From Symsagittifera roscoffensis (taxonomy: Eukaryota; Xenacoelomorpha; Acoela; Convolutidae), in assembly GCF_963678635.1 (NCBI RefSeq), contig NC_087071.1, forward strand, positions 18,661,613 to 18,725,612: a stretch of DNA of 64,000 bases, given 5' to 3'. Position 1 is the stretch's first letter, and each line of letters opens with the position of its first letter. Shown one piece after another: positions 26,106-38,466 of the stretch. The notes under the pieces were generated by a model. That model was not told the DNA's origin. It was given only the letters and a program-made list of their open reading frames with translations, and did no database searches. Both the position numbers and the translations under genes were made by a program.

Positions 26106-27096
26106 GTACTGTTCCAATCTTTTTCTCTCTGAATATTCTTCCATTTTTCTGACGAAATGATTTTCATATTCAATTTTTTTTTTGTGAAATGTTGTCGTAA
26201 CAAGTATTCATGCTTCTTGATTTCAAATTGATACAAAGACCAACTTGCATTGTTTGATAATTAGAAGGTAAGCTCCATTGTCGAACAACAGATGATAGAG
26301 TCAACAAAAAAACTTAAATATTTTCCAGATTCAAAAACGCTTTAAAATTTAAAATTTCAGCGCAAAACAAAACTATTTTTATATTTAAATTTTCTCTAAC
26401 TGGAACAGTTTTAAGACAGCTGCTTTTATCTTTTCCATATCTGAAAGCATGGTTATGTAATTGCTATCCAACTTTTTAATTTCGATGGAATTGATGGATT
26501 GTAATGGAATTGAGATATCTATTACATCTTTCGAAAATGCAAAACAAACTGAGCTAACAGCTGGGAAGCGAAATATGAACAAAGATTTGGGAGGAATTTT
26601 TTTTTCATTTTTAGAATTTCATACATTTTTAACCATACGGTTATGCTAAACTTTTGCTGAAGGAATTGTGTTTTCTGTTTTCAAATATTTAAAAACTTAT
26701 GCCTTTTGATTTTTTTCTAATTTAATCAGCAAATTTTAAAAATGTGTTCAATTGGCAGATTTTATTTCTTCTTAGTCTTAACTACAAACTTGCATAACTG
26801 CATGCAAGCAAACTCCCCCTCAAAAAACAAAAAAAAACAGTTTTTGGAGAAATTAATTATCGGTCAGTTTTCAGCAGTTCAATTTTTAGCAAAATTTGAA
26901 TATGTTTTTAGGCTGATAGTTTTTTCTTAAAATTTTAAATAATTTTTAATAAATTAAATTTTTTTATGAGAGATTTCAACCATAGAATAGTGCAAAACAC
27001 AAACTTTTGGATGTTTGTTTGAAAAAGTTCTCATATACTTTTGAAGCAAGTAAGTCTTTTCAATTGTCTGTTTTTTATAAAGTTTTTAAATTTAAG

Positions 27097-27231
27097 GTAC
27101 CAGAAGCCAATGTTTTTTCTGTCGGTGTACAACAAGATGCTTTGCATTCCACCTTGAAATCAATTTCGGGATCTTTTTTGAAAACGTCTTCATATGCCTC
27201 ATTAGACGACTTCTCCCAGGATTATGAACAG
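27097..27231 (+). CDS. VWA-domain gene, exon d
   Basis: Acceptor TTTAAG, then VPEANVFSVGVQQDAL and on to LDDFSQDYEQ, ending CAG/GTCAGA (phase 0 at both ends). It supplies the last VWA strand (xVFxVGVxxxxxxxL) and the final helix, so exons a-d together cover an almost complete VWA domain of about 230 residues. The smooth phase agreement across three introns is the main argument that these islands form one gene. Confidence 0.65.
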
Positions 27232-30200
27232 GTCAGAGATAAAAATCAATTTTTTCTATTCAGAATAAAACCATTAGAACCCAATTCTAGGAACGAATAC
27301 ATAATTTTGTAACGCTTTGAAAGATCGATGATTTTTCTTTTCCTTTATTTTAGCTTGCTTATAAATTTTTTCTTGATTAATTATTATCACAAAAAAAAAT
27401 GTTCAAAAAACATCTGCAAAAAAGATCTTCATAGATGATAACATTTTGGCCTGTTGCATGCCACCATTGTTGAAAAAGGAATACGATAATTTTTAGCAAT
27501 TTTTTTTAATTTTGGGGACGCTTATTTGCTCTAATTTTATAGAAAAGAAAACATCTATGTAATTCAATTTCAATCCACCTAAATCTTCATATGCAATTGT
27601 ATGATTTTCAATAAATTTTCAATATTAAAAAACATACTACTAAATTTTTGTTCAAGATTCAATGAACGTAGTAAAATCCTCCTATTTGAGTCGTTCTTTT
27701 TCTTTCTTCAGGAAAAGTACAAAAAATTGTTTTTGGCATTTGATTATTGTCTTCTTTTTTTTCAACCTGTTCCTTTTTTTAAAGGAAAGTAAACTTCTCG
27801 ATTGAACAACACCAATATAAGAGTCACAAAAAACCTGATCGATGCTAGTTTAGAAGAAAGATTTTACTTTTAAGAAACAACAGTAAAATCAAATTTTTTC
27901 CTGTCCCTTTTGATTCGGTTTTCTCATTATAGCTAGTTTAACAAAACAAAACAACCAATCATAAATTGTTATTGAAGTCGAAGGGTTTTACGGTCAGTTA
28001 ATTTTTTTTTTAATTTGAATGTTTTTTTTTCATTAACTCACTTTTTTCCTTTTTACTTGCGATCCTTGACTATTTCTCAAATGTCTGTTGGCTCTGGTTT
28101 TTTCTTGGCTGAAGATTGACCAAAAAAGTACATAAATATTCTTAAAGTTAGCAATGTTTGCGTTTTTCATGAAGCAAGCTTGTTTGTTCTTCATTGAATT
28201 TTTAACAGTTTTGTTGACGCGTTTCATGAAATAGCGTTAAAAACTGTGATCATAAAAACGCACTTGAAAACTTTTTTCTGAATTTGCTTCAACACTGGTG
28301 AAGATCTATCTTCAAGAAATTTTAGATCAAAGTAACACAATTTTTCTAATAGTTTGGACCATAAAGGATAATTGATTAAACTCAAAAAATGTAATACACT
28401 GAAAATCATCTGTTTACATGACCCAATAAATAAATTGAGGACGCTTTCGTTCAGATTCGAATCAATTTGAACATTGGTAAACTCCATTGAAAGTTTAAAG
28501 ACAGGCTAAGTGAATTTGAATTTCAATTATTCGAAATGGTGTATCCTGAAAAATTGTAATCCAGTTGCCTTGCCTAAAATTGGTTTAGAATGATATTGAT
28601 GGAGTTTACTGGCTCTCAAACTGATTAAAATCTCACAGAATACATCTTCAACTGATTTTTGGGGCTTGTAATTTGGTGAAATTTTTAGCTTTGTACAGTT
28701 TTTAAGTTCAATCATTTAAAAATGTTGCTCCAAACTATTAAAAAAGTAGTGTTACGGCTATCTACACTTTATTGAACATAAATCTCTATCAGCAAACATT
28801 AGTTTCAGACGTCTCCTTTCCTTTTCATGTGATTTAATGATTCTTGCATTGAAAAAAAAGCAGAAAAAAACTTCGTGGGCCTTTTTTGATCAAAATTGTT
28901 AATGCAGTTTTATGAAAAGAGATAAAAAAAATTATTTGAAAATCAAGGAAGAACAAACAAGTTTGCTTCAAAAAAAACTTGATTTATTTTTGGATTTATG
29001 ATTTATTTTTGGATTTTTTGGTCTAATTTTAGCTTAGAACCAGAGCCAACAGAGATTTGGAAAACAGTCAATGAAAGCAAGGAAACATAAAAACATAACA
29101 AAACTCGATTTTTAAAAACAAAAAGTATATGCCCAAAGAAATTCATTAAATTTCAAGAAGTATTCATAAATTGTTTTTTTTTGATGGAATAACTCTATAG
29201 AGAAAATTGAGTCAATAGAGAAAAATGTGCCTTAAAATTGAAACTTTGAAAACTTTTTAGACTCAATGAACGTAAGGAAGACTGTTATATAGCTATGAAT
29301 ATATATAGGTATGAATTCCTTTTTTAAGTTTGTTTTGTTTTCATCAGCTCAAAATTAAGTGAATTGGTTTTTTCAAATAACTTAGATTTTTTTTTTTGTT
29401 AGCAAGTAGAATTAAAAAACCGCGCATTTTTCTGTGATAAATTTTTTTAAGACCAGATTTTTTTTTCTTTGAAGTTCGTAAATCATTCATTTCAGTTTCT
29501 TTGCGTTCATTGTCTCTTTCTGAAATCTCTGTTTGTTACGATTTAAAATTAAATCATTCCCAAAAAAGTTATGGTTTTAAGTCGAATCAAAAACAAAAGC
29601 AAACTGCATTGTAGCAAAAAAAAACTGCTAGCCCAGACAACTTTCCGCAATTGAACCAGCATTTTAACAATTTAGTTTTCCACATTTTCAAAATTTTTTC
29701 CGCCGTTACTAACGTTTGGCAGACAAAATCAAACATGACTTGAACTCCCTGTGGAAAATTGTCATGATCGGTTGCATATCAATTTGACGTAAAAAAAATT
29801 ATGAAAGGGATGTGAGGGAAACAACTATTTGAAAAAGCGAGGGGCTAGAAAATGTACCTCTTACTCATATGATTTTATGATTTTAAGTATAAAGGAACGA
29901 AGGACAAAAATCTTAGTTAATTTTTTGGAGAAAATCCTAATTTTTGTTCCAGTTCAAATGAGTTTTTTTGCGGCTCAACGTTAGATTTCTTTTTAACTTC
30001 AGCTCATTTTCTTTTTTTTTAAAATAAGAAAAAACGTCATGTTAAACAGCAAAAGTGTAAAGGTCACAAAAAACTCTATTTATATTTTATCTTATGATCC
30101 AATTTGGTGTATTTTTAAATATAAATGAGTCAATAAAAAAAAACACTTTTTCATTCATTGAGCTCTAAGGCCATATAAATGTTTTTGAAAATCGGAATTT

Positions 30201-30313
30201 ATATGAGTTTTCCAGGAACAAAATCCATTCAGTGTTTTTCCTCGAATTCACTGATCTTTTTCAATTATCTGCTATCTGTTTACCTTTTGATAAAAATTTG
30301 TTTAATGTTCAAG
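27232..30313. other. Long AT-rich intron or intergenic DNA
   Basis: No convincing exon. It contains an imperfect large inverted repeat (28041-29095) and copies of a diverged dispersed repeat containing GTCACAAAAAAC (near 27832 and 30061, and with CCAAAAAC near 31333). Confidence 0.5.
28041..29095. repeat. Imperfect inverted repeat, arms about 210 bp
   Basis: The left arm (about 28041-28260) and the right arm (about 28890-29095) are reverse complements with interruptions. Shared words include TCTGTTGGCTCTGGTT and, further in, CTTGTTTGTTCTTC. The arms enclose about 630 bp without coding capacity. It is probably a decayed foldback or MITE-type element within the VWA gene's intron. Confidence 0.55.
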
Positions 30314-30665
30314 GTCTTCGTGAAGTTGTGCAATGGGTTTGCAATAGTTCCTCTACCAAATGACAACCAATCACAATCACAGCCAAGTAGTAGCGCCAAT
30401 CCGGAAAATCTAAATTACTATCACTTGCACAACATGACTCTGTTAAAACCAGCTATTACACAATGGTCCTATTTTCAAATAGCATACCATCCAGGGAGTC
30501 TTATACGAATGAAGGTCCAATTTGAGTTTGAAAGAGTTGAAAATGCGAGTATTGAAATCAACATTTTTTTTACCTTTGGAGATGTTCTGCCGAGTGCAAT
30601 ATCTCATGATTTCATGCTACGCGTGCATGAAAAAGCAACAAAAAAAATTCTCATTCGTCCAAATA
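30314..30665 (+). CDS. Candidate exon, probably of the VWA-domain gene
   Basis: Acceptor TTCAAG, then VFVKLCNGFAIVPLPND and about 100 further codons, ending at a strong donor (AATA/GTAAGTA). The segment has a Q/S-rich linker and then alternating hydrophobic strands (FQIAYHPGSLIRMKVQFEF, INIFFTFGD), suggesting a beta-sandwich domain I cannot name. It lies 3 kb after exon d on the same strand. Its phase 0 start fits the phase 0 end of exon d, so direct joining is possible. The open frame extends upstream past the acceptor, but that part looks intronic. Confidence 0.5.
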
Positions 30666-32759
30666 GTAAGTACAAACTAATTTTTAAATCTTAAACAATA
30701 GTTTCGAAAAAAATTCTGCATCACAACAAGTACCAAGTATATCCAAGACCGGCTGTGACTGACAAAACTTTTTTTCCACTGCTTCTGAGAAAAAAATTTA
30801 GTTGAAACTCACTGATATTTGTTCATTTTTTAAGATTGACAAAAGCTAACCTGAGAATCAGTGGTATTGGCGTCAGTCGACAAAGACTATTTTTGCAAAC
30901 TTTAAACCAAAAAAAATTTTCTTCTAAAAAGATGAAAACTTCATGAAAAAAAAGTTTTCAGTTCCTTTTTCCAGATTGCTTATAGATTTTAGCATATCAC
31001 CAAGAGAAAATCAAAATGAAATGAAAATTTTTCATTTGAGTTTTTGAAATCAAACTCCGCTAGCCTCGTGATCAAAAACAAAATCGAGAAACACGACTAG
31101 AGGTAAAATATTCGAGACCGGTGAATTGAAAACCTTTTGATACTTTTGATTACGTTTAAGAATCAATAAACCTAGTTCAGAAACTTAAATAGGTCGCGTT
31201 GACTTTTTTTCTTTTTTTCAGAAATTTTTTAAGCTTGAGTGTTTTCTTGATTTCTTTAGTTCATTTTCTTTGTTAAAAGGAAGGCAAACTCAATCTCTCT
31301 AACATCGAAAAAGGAAGTGTTTCAAGGTCACCAAAAACATGATCAACATCTATCTTCGAAAAAGGAATCAGACTTCCCAGTGAAATGAAAATCTTACATT
31401 AAACTCTGTCAATAATAAATTGTTTAAGAAATTCAAAGAGCATTCAACCCATAACTTTTTTCTGTTTTTACATTCGAAATTTAATTCAAAACTGAGTATT
31501 TTTTTCTGTTTATGAAATTTTGCTTGGTTTTTAGATTGCCCATTGTGCTAGCATTTTCTCAAAATCAGGAATTTGTACCCCTGAAATAGCTAATCGAATT
31601 TATTTCTTTTCTAAAATTAGGTTTTTGCGACGTTCCATTAGAAGTTCCATTATATTGCTACTAAACTTCAAAATGAATAGTGGAAATGGCGAGTTTTTGC
31701 CGAAAATTTCAAGAATATCGCAACCAATTTCCGGATCAAAATAATTAAATCTCAACCATTGCGACTAGATTGCCATATTTCTACTCTCCGTCATCATTTA
31801 CACGACTCTATTCAGCCTACGACTTTTCGGTCGCGGGATAACAATCATTTTGTTCATCAAAGCTTGCTTAACAACTATGAAATTAGTTGTAAACTCGACC
31901 TGGTAATCGAATAACATGTAATAAGAAAAAATTATCTCAATATTTTGGAGATTGTGATGTATTGGTTTTTCAAATTTTTTGCGAAGAAAAAATGATTTTC
32001 AAATTTTTTTAGCGGAATTTACAAAAAATTACTATGGTGGTTGATTTCCTTAAACGTTGAGCTTTCAATTGAGTACTTATACTTTGAAGTTAAAAAAATT
32101 GGAAAAAAGTATAAATACATTTTAATAACTGCAATCACGTTTGTTAAGCCAGTGAGTTTCAAGATTTTCATAGATAATCTGCAAAAACTTTTTTTTTCAA
32201 ACTTTCCAACAAAGAGTGAAGCAAGCAATCAGCTGGTTTTGCTCAAAAATCGTTTCTAGGGGTTGTGGGGGGATGATTTATGAAAAAATTATACAGAAGA
32301 GTTTACTCCACCAATTTTCCAATCCCCAAATTATTTGATTTTTTTGTGTGTTTCTTTTTGATGTGGTTTTCTGGACTGCTTCGTAGCAACAAAACTTCAA
32401 TCAGCTGTCAAAAAATTTCAAGGGAAATAAGTTTTTCGAAGAACAATTTTTACCGCTCATAAAAGAACATATTTTCTAATTAACTCTGCGAGCGACGACA
32501 GTTAAACGAAAGTGACAATTGATCAAAAGCGAACTTTAGCTGTTTTGAAAAAACGAGATGTTGTAAAAAGAGAGAAGTTAAAAAACGGTACATCTCGCAA
32601 AACTGAAAAAAGCAGCAGTTCACTTCTGATATGCGGCAGTCAGTATTATAAGTGTTGCGTGTTTATTAGAACCGAGATGAAATAAAGATAAAAATTTAAG
32701 CCTTTTACTACATATAAACACATATGTAAACGTTATCTGCAAACAAAATTCGGATTCTT
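30666..32759. other. AT-rich DNA, no gene recognised
   Basis: Short ORFs on both strands without recognisable features. A block near 31840 (TTTTCGGTCGCGGGATAA, then TCGACCTGGT) has a weak counterpart near 58707. Confidence 0.4.
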
Positions 32760-33100
32760 TTTACACTTAGCGCATTCCATTTATAAGATGCGGATTCCGC
32801 TTACAGTTGCGGTTTTCGCAGCAGCTCAATTGAACTACACACAAGACTTACTATTTGATTGTGGATTCCACAAACTGTTCTGAATTCTGCAAACACGAAT
32901 GCGGATTCCGCAGTTTCGCCTCTTTTTGAAGCGAAGCTGGGCGATATAGTGTTTCAGTTATTTGTTTGTGGAATCCAAAACAGCGAAGAAGATCAAAGAA
33001 AAGTATCAATGTTGGGGATTCCGCAAAAAATCTAAATTTGGCCTGTTGCAGGTCCCGGTTATGACAATGCACAATTTGGCCTCTTATTGAATCGAACCAC
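32760..33100. repeat. Relic related to the MITE family
   Basis: Contains GCGGATTCCGC twice and ends with TGCACAATTTGGCCTCTTA at about 33073, which resembles the right terminus of the 21001 and 57828 elements. It is more diverged and longer, so a decayed relative or a chimera. Confidence 0.4.
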
Positions 33101-33149
33101 AAGAAAATGTGAAGTTGTCACCACATATGAACCCAGTTTTGGAGGCTTA

Positions 33150-33430
33150 GAATAAGATGTTTGGTTAAATTGGAAAACATATTCACATTTTAAACTAAAA
33201 AACAAGAAGGATAGTCATATTGTGATTTGTTTCAGTATTATGTTTTTATGACGTTCGGTGTTGATTAGATACCACTCGACTCACCACATGAATCGGCCAT
33301 TGGTTGATTTTTCACTGTTCATGTTAGTTTTAGAATAGACATTTTCTTTCAACTCATTTTTCACTTCTTTTTGTTTCTTTTACATAGTTGTACATAATCT
33401 GTACAAACCTTTTCTCGAATATCTTATCGT
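33150..33430. repeat. LTR-like remnant of the older retroelement
   Basis: GATTAGATACC followed by ACTCACCACATGAA at 33263-33292 recurs at 56990-57018 on the other side of the nested insertion. A second shared block (GATGTTTxGTxAAAxTGGAA) lies before it here but after it on the right, so the ends are rearranged or derive from different copies. Together they probably mark the termini of the old element. Confidence 0.4.
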
Positions 33431-33436
33431 TTTAAT

Positions 33437-33770
33437 ATGGCGAATCTGAACGAATTGAAGTTGCGGGAATTTATTTACTTCATACTTCATGGCCAAAACA
33501 TACCATGGTGCCGCCACATTCCTGGATCCAATGGAGCAACCAACTTCAATTGGGAATAATCGCAAAAGAGAATCTGATCATTGTAGCCTTATCGGACCGG
33601 AGGCTGAACGGACCGGAAACTCAGATCCCATATTGGAACAAGCTACAAAAAGTGATCTGGACATAGATAGAGTCAGTGGAGAAACAAGAAACCAGAAAGC
33701 AATGAAAGTATGCGAACCCACCAAAGAAAAGTGGATCGACGATGAGAAAAAAAGTTTTAACGAGTGAGAG
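33437..33770 (+). pseudogene. Retroelement ORF fragment, unidentified
   Basis: An ATG at 33437 opens a 39-codon frame (MANLNELKLREFIYFILHG). A partly overlapping frame at 33489-33767 is hydrophilic and acidic/basic mixed (KEKWIDDEKKSF). Both lie between the LTR-like block and gag fragments and are probably leftover coding DNA of the older element. No family recognised. Confidence 0.3.
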
Positions 33771-33959
33771 AAACCGAAGCCTACAAAAAGTAAAGATCAA
33801 TACTATTCAAAGCACTGGGTAACTAAAGAAAAAAGCTGATCCATTAGAAAACTCCAGAGTAAAGATGAATTTTAGCTGTAAATTTCCTTGAGTTTTGCGG
33901 GCTTTTGGACGCCGCTTTTGAACACATCCAAATACTATTTTTGAAGGGTATAATTTTCT

Positions 33960-34200
33960 TCATCGTAAACAAGGAGACTGTGAGTCGTTCGAACAGTTTC
34001 GGGATGCTTTGACAGAACTAGCCAGTAACTGCAATATCCTAGAGAACGACGAAGTGGAATCGATTAGGTACGTCTTCATATTTGACATAAAGATATAAAA
34101 ATTGATAGAACTGATAGACAATATCGCTCTCCAAATTTCGGAAAAAAACAACGGGCAGTAACTTAGATCTGAAAAACGCAAATAGTCAAATTAAATTATG
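33960..34200 (+). pseudogene. Decayed Ty3/gypsy gag fragment, copy 1
   Basis: One frame reads KQEDCESFEQFRDALTELAS followed by a short gap and ENDEVESIRYVFIF, the classic Ty3/gypsy gag pattern (xQxxxESxxxFxxxLxxLAxxC, then IRDxxxxGI). Stops follow soon. A second copy lies at 35655-35850. The original gag helped package element RNA; this copy cannot encode it. Confidence 0.7.
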
Positions 34201-34269
34201 CAAAAAAAGCAACCAGTGCAACTATAGCATTGTGGGCAGAGAAACGACCGACATGTATAATCTTTAAAC

Positions 34270-34640
34270 TGGATTTTATGCTCTGAGCGATTGGCTCAAA
34301 GAGTTTCAGAGTGTCATGGACTCACTGTTAAAAGATATACCATTCACTAACTGTTACTTAGACGACAATTTGGTAGCTTCAAAGGAGTCTTACAGGAATA
34401 TGAGTGAATTGTAAGTATGATACTGACAGTCTAGCTATACAGAACAAAAACAGGATAGCCCTGAAATGGAAAAAAGCGCTATCTTTTGAAAAAAAATGGG
34501 TTAGCTCGGCTTCAGTATCTCAGAAGCTGGAGTACCTCCTTTGGTCGGTAAAGCCGACGCATTTAAAAATCTAACCACGCCAAAAAGTTTTTTCGGACTT
34601 CCTTCAGTTTTTGCCTCAATAAATCAATCTGTAAAAATCG
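34270..34640 (+). pseudogene. Decayed reverse transcriptase fragment, copy 1
   Basis: Reads LSDWLKEFQSVMDSLLKDI and then CYLDDNLVASKESYRNMSEL: the RT catalytic YLDD box in Ty3/gypsy context, with the helix before it. It lies only about 100 bp after gag sequence, so protease and the N-terminal RT have been deleted. Frameshifts and stops follow. The thumb-like part (SASVSQKLEYLLWSVKP) is in another frame. Confidence 0.75.
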
Positions 34641-34940
34641 TACCGAGCCTTTCTCCTTTGATTTCTCCATTATAACGCCAATCAAACGAACAAAATCAGT
34701 GTTCCAGTGAGATAATTAAAGACAATCGCATTAGCCTGAAACGCCCCCAGATAAACTACTCCCACAACGATTTAGAACTATTAGTTGTAATGTTGTCCTC
34801 AAAAAACTTCAAAAAATAAGCTGACAGCTCAGAATAAGAGATTTTTACAGACCACAAGGATTTTCTGTTGGCCCTTTCAGCCAATCATAGCACTAAGACA
34901 ATGCATAGTGGAAAACCTTTTTAGCTAAATTGAATATATA
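34640..34940 (+). pseudogene. Decayed RNase H fragment
   Basis: FTDHKDFLLALSANHS at about 34846 matches the RNase H core (xTDHKxLxxL) of Ty3/gypsy Pol. This segment is missing from the second copy at 35655-36441. Confidence 0.65.
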
Positions 34941-35239
34941 TTTTTTTAAAGCTTCCCATTTACCAGCAAAGGATATATGTTTCACTGAACTTCGACAAAA
35001 TTCAGAAATTTTTGTACAATGGAACTTATTTAAACCTTGTAAAAGTATCAATGTAGATAGATCGTAACTGCACAATCAAATAAAAATCGTAATAACCCTT
35101 CGGGAGTCGAAGCGACTGATTGGTCGAGATTTCGCAACAAATTTTTTCGCTTCAATTATTCTCAGAAGTTTTGCTGATATCATCGCGAATAATGCTCAAT
35201 CAATTAAAATTCCGCAAGTACTCTAATATCAGAGCGGAA

Positions 35240-35654
35240 AACGGTTCCTAAAAGTGTTTACTCTGGACAATTCTGAACCCAACTTCGAAGTATTTTTTTC
35301 TCTGATGAAGTATTTTTTATATCTTTATGCTGCGCGAAAGTACCGTTCTCTCGAAAAATAGGACCATTGGCTCAGTTAAAATCTGCAACATTTCTGGACT
35401 CTCAGTAATTATACCAGAGGAACATAAAATTGCCTTGAAAATTCAGTGACAATTTTATCGATCGAACATGCAACACTTTTGAAAAGGTATGAAGCTGATT
35501 TAGTACTACCATCGTGTCACTAAATCACCAAATTCACTACTCGAGAAAATTTTGACAAATTATGACCAACAACGACCAATTCATCTCGCACCTAATAACA
35601 ACTATCAGTAGCAGCTGACCGTTAGGGATACACGGAATATACACTAGGAACTAC
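35240..35654 (+). pseudogene. Old element: junction block and gag start, truncated
   Basis: The sequence from GTACCGTTCTCTCGAAAAA through ACCATTGGCTCAG to the gag ATG region (ATGACCAACAACGACCAATT) matches 36414-36441 joined to 55303-55594. Thus it preserves the empty target site (ACCATTGGCTCAG, at about 35366) of the big insertion. It then jumps to later gag sequence at 35655, showing an internal deletion. Confidence 0.75.
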
Positions 35655-36441
35655 GTAAACAAGAAGACTGTGAGTCGTTCGAACAGCTTCGGGGTGCTTT
35701 GACAGAACTAGCCAGTAACTACAACATCCGAGAGAACGACGAAGTGGAATCGATTAGGTACGGTTTCATATTTGACATGAAGATTGATAGAATTGATAGA
35801 CAATGTCGCTCTCCAAGTTTCGGAAAAACACAACGGGCCGTAACTTAGATCTGAAAAACGTAAGTAGTCAACTTAAATCAATCCAAAAAGCAACCAGTGA
35901 AACTATAGCATTGTGAGTAGAGAACCGCCGCCATGTATAAATCTTAAACTGGGTTTTATGAACTGAGCGATTGGCTCATAGAGTTTCAAAGTGTCATGGA
36001 CTCACTGTTAAGAGATATATCATTCACTAACTGTTACATAAACGAGATTTTGGAAGCTTCAAAGCTACCTTACAGGAATAAGAGTCAATTGTAAGTATGA
36101 TACCGACAGTCTAGCTATACAGAACAAGAACAGTATAGCCCTGAAATGGATAAAAAGCGCAATCTTTTGAAAAAAAACTGGGTTTTCTCGGCTTCAGTAT
36201 CTCAGAAGCCGGAGTACCTCCTTTGGTCAGTAAAGCCGACGAATTTAAAAATCTAACCATGCCAAAATGTATTTTCAAACTTTCTTCAGTTTTCGCCTCA
36301 ATAAATCAAAACTGTTCCTGAAAGTGTTTACTCTAGACACTTCATAACTCAACTTCGAAGTAATTTTTTTCTCTGATGAAGTATTATTTTAGTTCATTAT
36401 GCTGCACGAAAGTACCGTTCTCTCGAAAAAGAAGACCATTG
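35655..36441 (+). pseudogene. Decayed gag-RT fragment, copy 2
   Basis: Duplicate of 33965-34620: KQEDCESFEQLRGALTELAS, then the RT segment, in which the catalytic YLDD has become YINE (at 36031). The two copies are about 1.68 kb apart. It ends at the ATTG target duplication of the inserted LTR element. Confidence 0.7.
36438..36441. other. Target-site duplication ATTG (left)
   Basis: ATTG directly before the LTR's TG. The matching copy is at 55303-55306. Confidence 0.9.
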
Positions 36442-36641
36442 TGAGTTAGGACCGAGTTGGTTAACTCATAGAGTAATTTCGGATAGGGTACACCGTCTGC
36501 TCGTCACGCTATCTTATTTTCGGCCGGATAGATTCGTGCAACTTCTTAGTCTAATACCGATCCTAATCTTACTCTTATACTATCTAGTCTCAGGTTGTTT
36601 AACTAGTCTCTGCTAGGCTCAATAGATCTAGGGTATACTGG

Positions 36642-36647
36642 TTTATT
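36642..36647 (-). promoter_or_regulatory. Poly(A) signal in the 3' LTR
   Basis: TTTATT on the plus strand, AATAAA on the element strand, in the middle of the LTR where an R region would end. Confidence 0.5.
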
Positions 36648-36708
36648 GCGGCTGCTGAAGTGCTCGGGAGAGTCCAACTAATTTCTAAGTTAAATTCAAA
36701 TCTCTCTG

Positions 36709-36736
36709 GTGCTGAAATTACAAGTAACTTCAGCAC
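36709..36736. repeat. LTR palindrome
   Basis: GTGCTGAA and TTCAGCAC arms separated by 12 bp, with three further pairable bases (TTA/TAA) inside. The same hairpin is at 55160-55187. Possible transcription-factor site or RNA structure. Confidence 0.6.
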
Positions 36737-36851
36737 TTACAAATAAGTGGGTTGTTAGTTAGATGGATCATGATTGGTTAATATTAAATACTTTACATTG
36801 GTAAAATATCTAAATTATCCAATCATAAAATGTAGTTTAGATCAGGTTCCA

Positions 36852-38466
36852 CCCATCCGGGTTTTACAGAGTTTTTTAGAATAGTTCTTCTGCAATTCGA
36901 AGGATGGATGATGGACGTTGGTGTTTGGCGAACATCTTATTTCTTCTGTTTCCTTTTTATTAAAGAAGTTCCAGGAAGCTGGAATTAGAGACATAAGACG
37001 TTGTGTCTTCTAGTGACAACGACTAAGTCTTTGCAACAAACTCAAATCTGATTTCAGAATGGTTGGCTATGTCAGGTTTTTCTGTTCTGCGTGGAGAACT
37101 TCTTTTGTGTCTGATCTAGTTTGGGAATGGCGTGGAGATTGTGCGTGGAGGGGATGCCTGGTTACTCGGATCTGTACGTATACTTGAACATCGAGGTGGT
37201 CATTGGTCTAGTTCAATGAAGTCCTTTTCTGCGAAGTCAAGTCGTACTCTAAATCCTTTGAGTTGTGATTGTGAGTGGCATATCGATTGTGGTTGGTCAT
37301 TCTCTCTCGAGTGTAGTGGGGTCGTTTTGTCTTTAGATGTTCGTCCTTGGTGTTGTATTCTGATCTATGTATTGCATAATGTAATTTACATTTTATAAAA
37401 CATTTATTAGTTTAATATTTTTTAATTATGATTTTAGTTAGTTGTTTTCACAAAAGCTTTTTGTTTTAGTTCGGTTATTTTGAAGAGTTACTCACACTTG
37501 AGTAGCTCTTATTAAAAAAAGAGGTGTGGTCACAAAGCGTGGATGTAGCACGGTGGGTTAGGCCGGCTATAGAGCATGCTCAGGACGTCCTTCCTGGTGG
37601 GTTAGGCCAGGAGTGGGAGTATGATTTCATGCGGTTTTTGTGAGGGGTCCTGTTATGTGACAACGTTTTATGTTGGGTTTGTTGTGGTTTTTCTTATGTC
37701 TTGTTGGTTATGTCCTTTTTCCAAAAAGCAAATTGTTCGTGGTATGGGTTTGTCTTTCGACTTTTTTGTGTTTTATTATTTCTTTCTTAGACTTTATAAT
37801 AGTCTTCAAAAGAATAAATTATCCAGTTTTAAACTGGGTTAATCCGGTTTGGGTACCGTTGGTTTCCTTTTCTTAGTCATGCTGTTATTCTATGATTTGT
37901 GGTATTTAGTAAGCTGCGTTGGTTAGTTTTGTTTAGTATATGATTCCTTTCCAACCGGGTTAAAGGAAAGTTTGAAACATGTTATTATATGTTAGAGTTG
38001 TTAAGTGTGAAAACTTGAAACTGGAATTCATTATTTTAAACAATTCTTCGTGGGCGAGCTGTGCGAGTGTGGATAGAATTTCTGTGCGTATGAATGAAAA
38101 TATCAAAAGGTTAGTACTGCAATTGCATTTTATTAATTTACTGCATAGAATTCGGAAATTTACTGCTAGTTATGGGGGAATTTTAAGTTACAAATTTTCA
38201 TCATAATTAGATTTACTGCTTGTGGGGAAAATTTTTAGAAATGAATTTACTGCATTGGTATTAAATTTATAAATTTATAAGTGTAAGAGATTAATAGAAT
38301 TGTTGAAGTCTGTTTGATGAAATTTGCGATCTTTATTTGTTTTTTGTGGTTTTTGTAGGTGATCGTCGGATGAAGGCTAAAAATCTAAGGAAAACATGGA
38401 TAAAGTATGGTGAGTTTTTTAATATTTCAATAAGTTAGTTATATTCATTTAATTCATACTTACCTG
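36852..38466 (-). other. Element 3' non-coding region
   Basis: About 1.6 kb between the last ORF and the 3' LTR with no minus-strand ORF of note. Next to the LTR the element strand reads CGGATGGG, a weak polypurine-tract candidate. A less AT-rich patch at 37520-37620 contains GTGGGTTAGGCC twice, about 45 bp apart. The plus-strand ORFs here have no coding features. Confidence 0.6.

Larger units (their letters stand above)
36442..36851 (-). repeat. 3' LTR (410 bp)
   Basis: On the element strand it starts TGGAACCTGATC and ends CCTAACTCA. It contains a minus-strand AATAAA (36642-36647) and an 8-bp-arm hairpin (36709-36736, GTGCTGAA / TTCAGCAC). No difference from the 5' LTR was seen. Confidence 0.97.

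Noticed and set aside
37132..37876. Plus-strand ORFs in the element's 3' region
   Set aside because: Short, overlapping in two frames, no domain, and opposite to the element's coding strand.
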